From a virus, in the IMG/VR virus record IMGVR_UViG_3300046167_000290, positions 1 to 30,589 of that record: 30,589 nt of DNA; one strand, given 5' to 3'. Shown in pieces: positions 14,516 through 24,028 of this stretch. Numbering within the stretch: the first letter of the stretch is position 1; every line of letters starts with the position of its first letter. Both the position numbers and the translations under genes were made by a program. The notes beneath the pieces are model-generated. The model searched no databases. It was not told the origin of the DNA and saw only the letters and a program-made list of their open reading frames with translations.

Positions 14516-16418
14516 ATGGCAAATGTATTATTAAGAAGTCCTTATTATATTTCAGAAAATATTGGTTCAGATTTATCAGCTAAAATAGAAATCACAATAG
14601 ATGGTACTTTAGCTTATAGAATAGTAAAAAACAAACCTGCAAATAATAACAACTTTGTATTGTTTGAGATTTCAGAACTTGTAAGGGATTATATAGATAT
14701 TAAATACAACGGAAGTATAAATGCATCAGATTTAAATGTAAATGTAAGTTATGTATTGTACAAATATACTCTTGCAAATGCTGGAGGACAAGAAACTAAT
14801 TTAGGTACTACAACTTTTTTCGGTATTGATGGCTATGGTTATTTTGAAGAAGGTTCTAATCCAAGTGTTACTCAAGGGTATATGCAATCAAATGATATTA
14901 TATATACTTTATATGGAGAAGATATACGAATACCAGTAGATAGAAATGAAATAAAAGAAGTTACATATTTATACAAAGGTTCACAAACATTTAATAAAGT
15001 AGTGCCTTCAAGTAGTACAGAAGTATTTGAATATATTGAAGCAACTGATAGTTTTAAAGAACGAGTAATAGAAGATGGTGGAACGTACGAAGAAGGTAGT
15101 TGTTTAAATTCTTTCTTACAAAACAATGATTTATATTTAGTTGATAAAGTAGTTTTAGAAACTGGTTCTGAATTGCTTAAAAATGGAAGTTTTGAGAATG
15201 ATAGTTATTGGACTAAAGGTTCTGGAGTTTCTATATCTAACGGTTCTTTAAACATAAATTCAAATGTTTCAACAGGTGCTACTTCTACTAGTTTTGTACC
15301 TAAAGTAGGAAATAAATATACTATTACATTTGAAATAACATCTTACACTTCTGGCTCAATAGGCTGCGTTTACTGGTTCTGGTGGGGTTAATATAAGTGG
15401 CCCACTTAATGAAGTTGGTGTATATACATATACTTTTACTCAAGGGGTAACTGGAAATAATAGATTTAATTTTTATACAAGTACTGGTTTTGTTGGTTCT
15501 ATTGATAATGTATCTATAAAAGCAGAAGGTACTGAATTAATACCAAGTATAGATATAACAAGTTATAGCAATGGCGTTGGTTGGTTTACTGGTGGTACTA
15601 CTCCTGCTAATACAATTAGAACGAGTAATGTAACTTCTCCTATTGGAGATGCATCAGCATATAACGTAACAAGTCCTTCTGGTAATGGAGGATATGTATC
15701 TACAACTGGAATTCAAGGAACAGATGGGGAAAAGGTTACTATATCTGTTTTTCTTAAAGGAACTGGAGATGTTCAAATTAAACTTCAAGAATTAGGGGAT
15801 GATTATACAAACTACTTTACCGAAACAATAACATTGACAAGTAATTGGGTTGAACACAAAGTTTCCGGGATTAAAGCAAGAGATGGGAATCCTTCAAGAA
15901 TGGTTATAGTTGCAGCTGGAACAAGTGCTTTAGATGTTGATATTTGGCATCCTTCAGTAAGATTACCAGAAACTAAAATAGTAGATGTAATTACTTTAAA
16001 CGAATGTAAATACGAACCAATCAAATTAACTTTTGTTAATCGTTTTGGTGCTTTACAAGATTTATGGTTCTTTAAAAAATCAATAGAAAAAGTAAACACT
16101 AAAAAAGAAACGTTTAACAGATTTACTATTAATTCACAAACTGGTGTTTATGATACTTCAATACACCAAAATCAAACGTTTAATGTAAACTCAAGTAAAA
16201 AGCTAACTATCAATACTGGTTATGTAGATGAAAGTTACAATGATTTAATGCAGGAGTTAATGCAATCAGAACAGATCTGGTTAGAATTAAATTCAGTTGT
16301 TACACCTGTAAATTTAAATACAAATAGTTTGACATTTAAAACAAGTGTAAATGATAGACTAGTAGATTATACAGTAGATGTTTCTTATTCTTTTGATGCT
16401 ATAAATAACATTCGATAA
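14516..16418 (+). CDS. tail protein with inserted carbohydrate-binding-like domains, one indel
   Basis: Removing one G from GG at 15362-15363 joins two open stretches into a 633-residue protein. Residues 1-215 are a phage tail core with YLYKGSQTFNKVVPSS and the FKERVIEDGGTYEEGSC motif. At about 223 the classic start of a carbohydrate-binding module appears (NGSFENDSYWTKGSG), followed by a beta sandwich ending VGSIDNVSIKAE. A second such domain spans about 339-484 (ELIPSIDITSY ... VDIWHPSVRLPE). The core resumes at about 485 (DVITLNECKYEPIKLTFVNR, FGALQDLWFFKKS). It is likely a tail-tip protein with surface-exposed sugar-binding inserts that contact the host envelope. The order of core, inserts and core is inferred by eye. 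Confidence 0.7.
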
Positions 16419-18476
16419 ATGCAGAAGATACAATTATATATTGAAGGGCAAAGGTTAGATACTTTTACAGATGAAAGTGTCGTAATAACGCAATCAATAA
16501 AGAACGTAAAAGATATTTCAAAAATATTTACGGACTTTACAAAAACGTTTAGTTTACCAGCAAGTAAAACGAATAATAAAATATTTAAGCATTATTATAA
16601 TTTTGATATTGTTGGAGGTTTTGATGCAAGGATTAGAAAACCTGCAAATATAGAATTAAACAATACACCATTTACAGAGGGGTTAATAAAACTTGAGGGG
16701 GTTGATTTAAGGGATAATAAACCTCATACATATAAGATTACATTCTTTGGGAATACTGTTACCTTAAAAGATATTTTAGGAGATGATAAATTATTAGAAT
16801 TAAATACTTTAACCGATTTAAACAAGACATACGATGCGTCAAATGTAAAAGCTTCTTTACAAGCAAACCTAGCTACAAGTGATATTATTGTTCCATTAAT
16901 TACGCATACACAAAGATTAACCTATGATTCTCATAGTTCAGCAAATGACCCTGGTAATATAGCTTTTGACAATGGACACGTTCACGGGGTTTTATATTCA
17001 GAATTAAAATACGCAATTAGATTGCATAAAATAATTGAAGCAATAGAGGATAAATATAGTCTATCTTTTAGTAATGATTTTTTTAACAGCACTAATACAC
17101 CTTATTACAATCTTTTTATGTGGTTGCACAGAAAAAAAGGAGGTGTAGAAAATTTAAATAAAGATGTAAATACTCTTCTTTAATTAGTGGGTGGACACCA
17201 ACAAGTTTGAATAGTAATACTAAAACTAAAATGCTTTCATCTTCTGTTTTTTATATAAATGGTTATCCAGATTTTTACAACCAAGTTGAATTTATTACTA
17301 CTCCTAATAGTGATTATAATGATGTTGAATATACAATTTTAATTTATTTTAACGGAAGTCAAGTTTATAGTACTGGTAATATTACTGGTTATGAAAGTAT
17401 TTCAAAATATAATTTTTTTATGGGTAATGGGCAAGGTAATTATTCCGCATATATACAATCAAGTTCAAATATCACTTTTGATACTATTAAATGGTCTGTA
17501 CAATATGAACCACCTAATGAACAACAACCTTGGGGTAGTACCTATACAATATCTAATTATGAATTTTTAAATACTTTTGAATTTGATATTACTCAACAAA
17601 TACCAAATATAAAAATAATTGATTTTTTAAGTGGGTTATTTAAAATGTTTAATCTTACAGCATATGTTGAAAAAAACAAAACAGAAATAACAGTTAAAAC
17701 TTTAGATGATTTTTATTTAGAAGGTGGTTCTTATGATATAACTAAATATGTAGATGTTAGTAAAAGTCAAGTAAATGTTGCTTTACCATATAGAGAAATT
17801 AACTTTAAACACGAGGACACAAAAACATTTTTAGCTGCAAAGCATACGCAAATTTCTGGAAGTAATTGGGGGGAATCACAATACGATAGTGGGCAAAAAT
17901 TAGATGGTAGTATCTACAATGTAAAGACACCATTTGCACAAATGAAATATGAAAGGTTAATTGATGAAAATACAAATAATGGCGATGGTATTACAACTGC
18001 ACAATATGGTTGGTTTGTAGATGACAATCAAGAGTCTTATATAGGAAAACCTTTGTTGTTTTATCCAATAAGAGTAACAAGCGGAAATCAAATAGCTTTT
18101 TTAAATTCTCCAACAAACCAAACAGATTTAACAATATACAACATTCCTTCAAATAGTGTTGCTTTATCTTCTGCAACAAGTTCATATAATATGAATTTTA
18201 ATAAAGAACCAAATGAATGGGGTGCTTTAGAAGACCCCTATAGATAATGGTTTCGATAACTCATTATTTGAAGCATATCACAAGAACTACATAACAAGTG
18301 TATTTCAAGAAACAAATAGGATTACAAAAGTTACTGCTTATTTACCATTGAGAATATTAAGAAATTACACGTTAGCAGATAGGTTTGTAATAAATGGAAA
18401 GAGTTATAAAATAAACTCAATAAAAACTAATTTAAAAAATGGTAAATCTGATTTAGAATTACTCAACGATTTATGA
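16419..18476 (+). CDS. large tail protein, interrupted by two indels
   Basis: Three open stretches combine into 685 residues if one T is added near 17174-17181 and one C removed from CCCC at 18235-18238. N-terminal text MQKIQLYIEGQRLDTFTDES, SIKNVKDISKIFTDFTKTFS then LPASKTNNKIFKHYYNFDI is typical of a tail protein family in Bacteroidota phages. The C-terminal part, after the second correction, reads NSLFEAYHKNYITSVFQETN, RITKVTAYLPLRILRNYTLA, DRFVINGKSYKINSIKTNL, again a well-known ending. It is probably a baseplate or tail-tip protein located just upstream of the tape measure genes. It begins directly after the previous stop codon. Confidence 0.75.
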
Positions 18477-18616
18477 TACAACAAATATTAGATTTATTAA
18501 AAGATACAGATTGCAAATCAAAGATAGTGCAATTAGCGAAGGGAAAAAATAAATTTCCAGATACGTTTAAAGAGTTATTAAAAAGACAAAAAAAGGAATT
18601 AGAATGGAAAAGATAA
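18473..18616 (+). CDS. small protein before the tape measure gene
   Basis: This 47-residue basic helical protein (MIQQILDLLKDTDCKSKIVQ...) overlaps the stop of the tail protein and the start of the tape measure gene by 4 and 13 bases. Position suggests a tail assembly accessory. No family recognised. Confidence 0.6.
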   Translation: MIQQILDLLKDTDCKSKIVQLAKGKNKFPDTFKELLKRQKKELEWKR

Positions 18617-20466
18617 TAATTGATCTAGAAGCTAAAACTGATAAAGCTGTAAAAGAAATTGAAAAGCTAAATAAAAAGGTTACAGAACTTGGAGAAGATG
18701 GTAAAAAATCTTTAAACAAGATTGAGAAATCAACAGGCTTAATTTCAAAAAGTACAAAACTATTATCAAACGGATTTAAGGGGGTTGGACTTGCAATGAA
18801 AGCTGCTGGTTTTTCTATTATTATGAAAGTAGTAGACAAGCTAGGGGAGGCAATGATGGAGAATCAAGAAGTTGTAGATGGTTTGAGTGCTGCTTTTGAA
18901 GTTATTAGTATTGTGATGAAACAAATAACAACCGTTTTTGTAGATATGTTTAAAAACGTTTCAGATGCTACTGGAGGTTTTGATGCTTTACAAAAAGTTT
19001 TAGGTGGTGGATTATCAATAGCTGTTAATCTTGTTGCAGGTACAATTCAAGGTCTTGTTCTTGGTGTTCAAAAAGCACAATTAGCTTGGGAAGAATCATT
19101 TTTAGGTAATGGAGATCCAGAAGAAATTAAAAGATTAAATATTGCTATTGAAGAAACTCAAGAAAAGTTAGCAGAAACAGGAGAAAGAATTTCAGAAGCT
19201 GGATCACAAATAGCAGAAAATTTTGTTGAAGCAGTTGGCGAAGTTGGTGCTTTAGCTGAAGGTGTTGCACAAGCTACTTCTGATGCAATAGAAACAATAG
19301 ATGTTAAACAAGCAATTTCTGATGGAAAAAGATTGGCAGCATCAAAAAAGAATTTTGAAAGATTAGCACAAGAGCAACAGAGATTGGTTGAGCAATATGA
19401 TTTACAAGCTGAACAACAAAGGCAAATTAGAGATGATGAAAGTAAATCTATTTCAGAAAAAATAAAAGCAAATGAGGAGTTAGGTAGAATATTATTAATA
19501 CAAAATGAAGCAGAAAAGAAAACAGTTCAAGCAAGAATAGATACTTTAAAAGAAGAAGAAAGATTAAAAGGTACTTCTATTGAATTATCAAATGAAATTT
19601 ACGATCTGCAAACTGAAATGATTGCTATTGATGCAAAAGTAGCAGGTTTTAAATCAGAACAATTAACCAATCAAATATCACTACAAAAAGAAAATGTAGA
19701 ACTTACAAGTTCACAAAAAGAAAGTGAATCACAATTGGGTATTGAAAGACAAAGATTCAATGCAGAGTTAATAGAAGATGAATTAGCAAAAATATTAGCA
19801 TTAGATGAAATTGATGCACTTGAACAAGAAAAAGAACAAGAAAGATTACAAACAATAATTGACAACGAAAACACAGGAACACAAGCAAAAAAAGATGCAC
19901 AAATAGCTTTGGATCAATTTACTGAACAGTCAAGGCAAACAAATATAGAAAGAGATAACCAAAAAGCTAAAATAGAAGAATTAAGAAGAAAACAAACATT
20001 ATCAGATGCTAAAGGTACTTTTGACCAGATAGCAAATTTAGCAGGTAAAGATAGTAAGATAGGAAAAGCTATGGCATTAGCAAGTGCAACTATTAGTGGA
20101 GTTGAGGGTGTTCAAAATGCTTATTCTACTGCACAGAAATCTCCTATTACTGCATTTTTTCCCGGTTATCCAATAGTACAAGCAGGTTTGGCTGGAGCAG
20201 TTGCATTAAAAAATATATCTGCAATAAAAAGCGTAAAAGAATCTGGTGGTGGTGGTACTATGCCTTCACCACCTTCAACACCTCCAACACCTTCTGTTCC
20301 TTCTTTACCTCCTGCATTTAATGTAGTAGGTGCAAGTGATACAAACCAACTAGCAACTGCAATAGGTGGACAATCACAAAAACCAGTTCAAGCTTATGTA
20401 GTATCGAATGATGTTAGTACAGCACAAGAAATGGATAGAAATATTATTGAGGGTGCATCTATTTAA
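18604..20466 (+). CDS. tail tape measure protein
   Basis: This 620-residue protein sets tail length and occupies the tail lumen before DNA ejection. Evidence: a coiled-coil N-terminus (KTDKAVKEIEKLNKKVTELG), a hydrophobic region about residues 55-160 with helices likely to insert in membrane (GLAMKAAGFSIIMKVVDKLG; GLSIAVNLVAGTIQGLVLGV), a long coiled-coil Glu/Gln/Lys-rich middle (about 175-480), and a Gly/Pro-rich linker (GGGGTMPSPPSTPPTPSVPS) near 550. If about 1.5 angstrom of tail per residue applies, the tail would be around 90 nm. It is followed by head genes, not by tail fibres, which is unusual. Confidence 0.85.
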   Translation: MEKIIIDLEAKTDKAVKEIEKLNKKVTELGEDGKKSLNKIEKSTGLISKSTKLLSNGFKGVGLAMKAAGFSIIMKVVDKLGEAMMENQEVVDGLSAAFEVISIVMKQITTVFVDMFKNVSDATGGFDALQKVLGGGLSIAVNLVAGTIQGLVLGVQKAQLAWEESFLGNGDPEEIKRLNIAIEETQEKLAETGERISEAGSQIAENFVEAVGEVGALAEGVAQATSDAIETIDVKQAISDGKRLAASKKNFERLAQEQQRLVEQYDLQAEQQRQIRDDESKSISEKIKANEELGRILLIQNEAEKKTVQARIDTLKEEERLKGTSIELSNEIYDLQTEMIAIDAKVAGFKSEQLTNQISLQKENVELTSSQKESESQLGIERQRFNAELIEDELAKILALDEIDALEQEKEQERLQTIIDNENTGTQAKKDAQIALDQFTEQSRQTNIERDNQKAKIEELRRKQTLSDAKGTFDQIANLAGKDSKIGKAMALASATISGVEGVQNAYSTAQKSPITAFFPGYPIVQAGLAGAVALKNISAIKSVKESGGGGTMPSPPSTPPTPSVPSLPPAFNVVGASDTNQLATAIGGQSQKPVQAYVVSNDVSTAQEMDRNIIEGASI

Positions 20467-20495
20467 AATGAAAATATAAAAAACAATAAAAAAAA

Positions 20496-20510
20496 TATTA
20501 TATAAGTATG
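20496..20510 (+). promoter_or_regulatory. late box TATTATATAAGT at -12 from the protease start
   Basis: This is an exact copy of the 17-base word at 12791-12807, in a 41-base gap after the tape measure gene. The ATG at 20508 begins 12 bases after the box start. Confidence 0.5.
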
Positions 20511-21083
20511 AAAATGATAGAACTTATTTTAGATGATGATGAAGCAATTGGAGTTGAAGCGATTAGCGTTGTTGAGAATCCTGCAATTGAATCAGATTTT
20601 ATAGCACTTAACAATCAAGAGATAAAACTTGCTGAAATAAGCAAAGAAAAAAGATTGTTAATGGGTGCTTTATTAATACCAAAGAAACCAATTTACAGAA
20701 GAAACGGAGAAGAAGAATACTATATATTCTTTTCAGAAAAAACGGTTGCAAAGGCATCACAAATGTATTTACAGAATGGTAATCAATCTAATTCAACATT
20801 AGAACACGATTCAGAATTAAAAGATTTAACACTTGTTGAAAGCTGGATTGTAGAAGATAAGGCAAAAGACAAGACTGCATTATATGGTTTAGATGTACCA
20901 GTTGGTACTTGGATGGGATCTGTTAAGGTTGAGAATGATGAAATATGGAATGATTATGTAAAGACTGGAAAAGTAAAAGGTTTTTCAATAGAGGGTTATT
21001 TTGCAGACAAGTTAGAAAGACCAAACGAAGAATTGAAAGAAGATTTATCAGTAATAGAAGAACTTAAAAAATTATTATCATAA
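20508..21083 (+). CDS. prohead protease, XkdF-like
   Basis: This 191-residue protein matches the XkdF-type putative phage serine protease family (PF14550). It starts with LDDDEAIGVEAISVVENPAI, typical of the family. A central block YYIFFSEKTVAKASQMYL leads to STLEHDSELKDLTLVESWIV with a conserved His and the SWIV strand. Then GLDVPVGTWMGSVKVENDEI, WNDYVKTGKVKGFSIEGYF follows with a conserved Ser in KGFSIEG. The His and Ser are the likely catalytic residues. It should trim scaffold and other prohead proteins during capsid maturation. The next genes encode candidates for its substrates. Confidence 0.85.
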   Translation: MKMIELILDDDEAIGVEAISVVENPAIESDFIALNNQEIKLAEISKEKRLLMGALLIPKKPIYRRNGEEEYYIFFSEKTVAKASQMYLQNGNQSNSTLEHDSELKDLTLVESWIVEDKAKDKTALYGLDVPVGTWMGSVKVENDEIWNDYVKTGKVKGFSIEGYFADKLERPNEELKEDLSVIEELKKLLS

Positions 21084-21214
21084 TGAGGGCAATTTATTGT
21101 AAGTGTAAAAACACGTATTCAATTGAATGTACTAATAATACGGATAAACATTGTGAAACTCCAGAGTATTGGAAACAAGGAATAGGAAGGATAAATGCAG
21201 ATGAAGAAGAATAA
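21083..21214 (+). CDS. small zinc-ribbon-like protein
   Basis: This 43-residue protein has four cysteines in MRAIYCKCKN, SIECTNNTDKHC, an arrangement CxC...C...HxC-like that suggests one zinc site. Its ATG shares a base with the protease stop. Similar short Cys proteins are found next to capsid genes in Bacteroidota phages. Function unknown. Confidence 0.6.
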   Translation: MRAIYCKCKNTYSIECTNNTDKHCETPEYWKQGIGRINADEEE

Positions 21215-21249
21215 TTTTAATTTGAAAATACAAAATATAAACTAAATTT

Positions 21250-21264
21250 TATTATATAAATATG
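21250..21264 (+). promoter_or_regulatory. late box TATTATATAAAT at -12 from a start codon
   Basis: TATTATATAAATATGAA differs from the two exact copies (12791, 20496) by one base and ends at the ATG at 21262 with the same 12-base spacing. Confidence 0.5.
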
Positions 21265-21594
21265 AACACACAAAAAATAGTTTTTAATAAACTAGCAGAA
21301 GCAGATAAGGTTGAATTAGCAACGCAGAAAGTTGAGTTGGCTTTAGTTGATGATGCTTTAAATATATATAAATCACTTGACAAAATAAAAAATAAAATTG
21401 AAAATGATTTAAGTGGTTTAAAAAAACAAGCTATTCTTGGAGATAGTGGAATTAAAAATTTTAACAAAAAAGCAAATGACATTGAAAAAATGGCTAAAGA
21501 ATTAGGTGTTTCTGTTTCTGACATTAATTTACAAAAACTTTTTGCAGAAGTGAAAGAAATGCAAAAGCTATTTGATGATGTAATAAATGCATAA
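21262..21594 (+). CDS. internal-protein-like paralog 1
   Basis: This 110-residue protein is the first of three tandem paralogs. Residues 1-31 form a leader starting MNTQKIVFNKLAEADKVELA that is almost identical in all three. The rest is helical and charged, probably coiled coil, and holds an AKELGV motif at 78-83 matched at equal relative position in its paralogs. Leader conservation with divergent bodies recalls capsid-targeted internal head proteins such as T4 IPI-III, whose leader is removed by the prohead protease. The XkdF-like protease is just upstream. No sequence family was recognised. Confidence 0.75.
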   Translation: MNTQKIVFNKLAEADKVELATQKVELALVDDALNIYKSLDKIKNKIENDLSGLKKQAILGDSGIKNFNKKANDIEKMAKELGVSVSDINLQKLFAEVKEMQKLFDDVINA

Positions 21595-21646
21595 CCAAAA
21601 TACAAAATAATAACTAAATTTTATTATTTAATAATTAACTAAATAT

Positions 21647-22063
21647 ATGAACACACAAAAAAGAGTTTTTAATAAACTTGCAGAAGCAGATAAAGTTGAA
21701 TTAGCAACGAAGAAAGTTGAGTTAAGTATTATAGGAGATGCTAAAAAAGCAGTATCAGACTTAAATGCTAAATCAAAAAGATTAAAAGATGTACAAGACG
21801 AATTTAATAAAGCGAAAATGGATGTAATTTTTGCTAAACAAAAAGCTAATAAGTCTTTAAATTTAAAAAGCCCATTTGTTGGTTCTTTTAAAATAAATCC
21901 ATTTTCAGTTATGGATGATATTAAATCTGCTTCTAAAGAATTAGGAGTTGATGTAAAAAAGATTGATGGTTATGGAGATCTTAATAATGCAATTCAAGAT
22001 TATGAATTACAATTACAAAAAGCAGAGGAAAGTAGAAAAGAACTTGTAAGAGAAAATAAATAA
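21647..22063 (+). CDS. internal-protein-like paralog 2
   Basis: This 138-residue protein is the longest of the three paralogs. The leader MNTQKRVFNKLAEADKVELA and then TKKVELS matches paralog 1 closely. The body is helical and basic with a Pro/Phe-containing break (KSPFVGSFKINPFSVMDDI) absent from the others, followed by SKELGV at 96-101 and a C-terminal coiled coil (YELQLQKAEESRKELVRENK). It is separated from its neighbours by 52 and 8 bases. The role is inferred from the shared leader and head-gene context. Confidence 0.75.
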   Translation: MNTQKRVFNKLAEADKVELATKKVELSIIGDAKKAVSDLNAKSKRLKDVQDEFNKAKMDVIFAKQKANKSLNLKSPFVGSFKINPFSVMDDIKSASKELGVDVKKIDGYGDLNNAIQDYELQLQKAEESRKELVRENK

Positions 22064-22071
22064 CTAAATAT

Positions 22072-22431
22072 ATGAACACACAGAAAATAGTTTTTAATAA
22101 ACTAGCTGAAGAAACAAAAGTTGAATTAGCAACGAAGAAAGTTGAATTGGCTTTGGTTGATGATTTAAAAAAACAATACAACAAAGCACTTACTAATCAA
22201 AAAAACGCAAATAGGAGAGCAACAATAATAAGGTCAGAGAAAAGTTCTTTGCAAGGAGATATAGCTGAAATAATGGATAATGTAAAGAGTTTAAATATTA
22301 ATATTGAAAAACTAGAATCTGGCTCAAAAAAATTAGGTATTGAAACACCTAAAGAAGTAGCTTTATATAAAAGACTATCTAATGATTTTGAAGTAAAATA
22401 CAATAAATTACTTAAAGAGTTTAAAATATAA
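22072..22431 (+). CDS. internal-protein-like paralog 3
   Basis: This 119-residue protein has the leader MNTQKIVFNKLAEETKVELA then TKKVELALVDD, like paralog 1. The body is predicted to be coiled coil with a very basic block (KNANRRATIIRSEKSS) that could touch packaged DNA, and it holds SKKLGI at 85-90 before a final helix. It starts 8 bases after paralog 2 and ends 12 bases before the scaffold gene. It probably belongs to the prohead interior together with the others. Confidence 0.75.
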   Translation: MNTQKIVFNKLAEETKVELATKKVELALVDDLKKQYNKALTNQKNANRRATIIRSEKSSLQGDIAEIMDNVKSLNINIEKLESGSKKLGIETPKEVALYKRLSNDFEVKYNKLLKEFKI

Positions 22432-22443
22432 TTAACTAAATAT

Positions 22444-23013
22444 ATGAACACAAAAGAAACATTAAACAAAGTTCGCACTTTACTAGGTATTGAAGTAAAG
22501 TTAGAGCAAATGAAACTTGATAATGGTGCTGTATTAGAAGCAGAAGTATTTGAAGCAGGAGCTGAAATCTTTGTCGTTGCAGATGAAGAAAGAGTGCCTG
22601 TACCTGTTGGAGGATACGAAGCAGAAGGAATGGTAATCGTTATCGAAGAAGAAGGTATTATTGCTGAAATAAAAGAAGCTGAAGCTGAAGAAGAAGCACC
22701 AGCTGAAGAAGAAGCACCTGCAACTGAAGAAGTAGTTGAAGAAGAAGAATTAGAAGCTGAACCAGCAACTCCAAAGAAAATAGTAAAATCAATATCAGAA
22801 GAAATGTTCTTTTCTGAAATTGAAAAATTAAGAAATGAGATCAACGAACTTAAACTTGCAAAAGTAGAAGTAGTAGAATTATCTGCTGAACCAGAAGTTG
22901 AAGGAATTTCACACAATCCAGAGAATTTAGCAGATAAAAAAGAATTAAACCTTTATTCTCAAAAAGCAAAGAGTACAACAATTAGTAGAATTTTTAATAA
23001 AATAAATAAATAA
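22444..23013 (+). CDS. scaffold-like head protein
   Basis: This 189-residue acidic protein lies directly before the major capsid gene. N-terminus MNTKETLNKVRTLLGIEVKL repeats part of the leader of the three upstream paralogs. Residues about 77-110 are a Glu/Ala-rich low-complexity stretch (EAEEEAPAEEEAPATEEVVE). A helix SISEEMFFSEIEKLRNEINE follows, and the C-terminus ends SQKAKSTTISRIFNKINK, basic and helical as in scaffold proteins that bind capsid subunits by the C-terminus. Short Glu-rich sites would be possible targets for the prohead protease. The family was not recognised by name. Confidence 0.72.
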   Translation: MNTKETLNKVRTLLGIEVKLEQMKLDNGAVLEAEVFEAGAEIFVVADEERVPVPVGGYEAEGMVIVIEEEGIIAEIKEAEAEEEAPAEEEAPATEEVVEEEELEAEPATPKKIVKSISEEMFFSEIEKLRNEINELKLAKVEVVELSAEPEVEGISHNPENLADKKELNLYSQKAKSTTISRIFNKINK

Positions 23014-23017
23014 AAAA

Positions 23018-23953
23018 ATGCCACAACCAACAATTACAACAACTTACGCAGGAGAATTTGCAGGGAAATATGTATCCGCAGCACTTTTATCTGGTAAAAC
23101 AATTTCAAACGGTTTAATCGAAGTTAAGCCAAATGTAAAACACAAAGAAGTTTTAAAAAGAGTAGATTTAGCAGGAGCAATTGCAAATGCATCTTGTGAT
23201 TTCACATCTGCTGGAACTGTTACTTTAACAGAAAGAGTAATTCAGCCAAAAGAATTACAAGTAAATTTAGAACTTTGTAAAACTCCATTTCAATCAGATT
23301 GGGAAGCAGTATCAATGGGATATTCTGCATTTGACAATTTACCATCTAATTTTTCTGATTACTTTATCGGATTAATGGCTGAAAAAATTGCAGAGCAAAC
23401 TGAATTAGACATCTGGAGTGGAACAGCAGGAGCTGGAACATTTGATGGTTTCTCAACTTTATTATCTGCTGACGCAGGACATACAGGAGCAAAGAAAATT
23501 ACAGGAGAAGCAATAGATTCTTCAAACGTAATTGCTCAATTAGAATTGATTGAAGCACAAATACCAAATGCTGTTTATGACAAAGAAGATTTATTTATCT
23601 ATGTTTCTCCAAACATCTTTAGAGCTTATAAATCAGCTTTAGGAGGTTTCCAAGCAAACGGTCAAGGTGCTGCTGGTGTTAATGCACAAGGTCAAAACCA
23701 AGATATCGACATCCAATACTTCAACGGTATCAAAATCGTTGCTGCAAACGGATTAGCAAATAATGCTGCAATCGCTACAACTAAATCAAACTTATTCTTT
23801 GGAACTGGTTTATTGTCAGATCACAATGAAATCAAAGTTTTAGATATGGCTGATTTGGATGGTTCAAAAAATGTAAGATTTATCGCACGTTATACCGCTG
23901 CTGTTCAGTATGCTGTTGTAGATAATATCGTTTCTTACGGATTAGGACTATAA
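23018..23953 (+). CDS. major capsid protein
   Basis: This 311-residue protein is the likely HK97-fold capsid subunit. Features are an N-terminal stretch of small residues (TTTYAGEFAGKYVSAALLSG), a strand region LKRVDLAGAIANASCDFTSA then GTVTLTERVIQPKELQVNLE, the long helix around FIGLMAEKIAEQTELDIWSG, a loop rich in Ala/Gly/Asn/Gln, and the closing strand VRFIARYTAAVQYAVVDNIV. It uses C-ending codons such as ATC, AAC and TTC far more than neighbouring genes, as expected of the most highly expressed gene. It follows the scaffold by 4 bases and is followed by a terminator. Confidence 0.85.
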   Translation: MPQPTITTTYAGEFAGKYVSAALLSGKTISNGLIEVKPNVKHKEVLKRVDLAGAIANASCDFTSAGTVTLTERVIQPKELQVNLELCKTPFQSDWEAVSMGYSAFDNLPSNFSDYFIGLMAEKIAEQTELDIWSGTAGAGTFDGFSTLLSADAGHTGAKKITGEAIDSSNVIAQLELIEAQIPNAVYDKEDLFIYVSPNIFRAYKSALGGFQANGQGAAGVNAQGQNQDIDIQYFNGIKIVAANGLANNAAIATTKSNLFFGTGLLSDHNEIKVLDMADLDGSKNVRFIARYTAAVQYAVVDNIVSYGLGL

Positions 23954-23975
23954 TATAAATTAATTAATAATCATT

Positions 23976-24008
23976 AAAAAGGGGTGGGTTCTAGCCTATC
24001 CCTTTTTT
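23976..24008 (+). terminator. rho-independent terminator after the capsid gene
   Basis: AAAAAGGGGTGGG (23976-23988) pairs with CCTATCCCTTTTT (23995-24007) using two G-U wobbles around a 6-base loop, with a T6 tail to 24008. It lies between capsid and the next gene. Confidence 0.85.
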
Positions 24009-24028
24009 ATTTAAAACAATATAATAAT

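Larger units (their letters stand above)
21262..22531 (+). repeat. tandem leader repeats in four consecutive genes
   Basis: DNA starting ATGAACACACAAAAAATAGT is repeated with few changes at 21262, 21647 and 22072 over about 90 bases. The AACTAAATATATGAACACA context is repeated before 21647, 22072 and 22444. The scaffold gene at 22444 retains a weaker form (MNTKETLNKV... then EVKLEQMKL). Tandem duplication of the 5' end, with or without the whole gene, explains this. Confidence 0.75.

Noticed and set aside
22197-22916. 239-codon open frame on the minus strand opposite the scaffold gene
   Set aside because: It mirrors the Glu/Ala-rich scaffold and paralog 3 genes, is Ser-rich low complexity, and no other minus-strand gene is convincing here.
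23984-24028. Upstream extension of the tail tube-like gene to 23984
   Set aside because: That extension runs through the terminator hairpin after the capsid gene; the ATG at 24029 is better.
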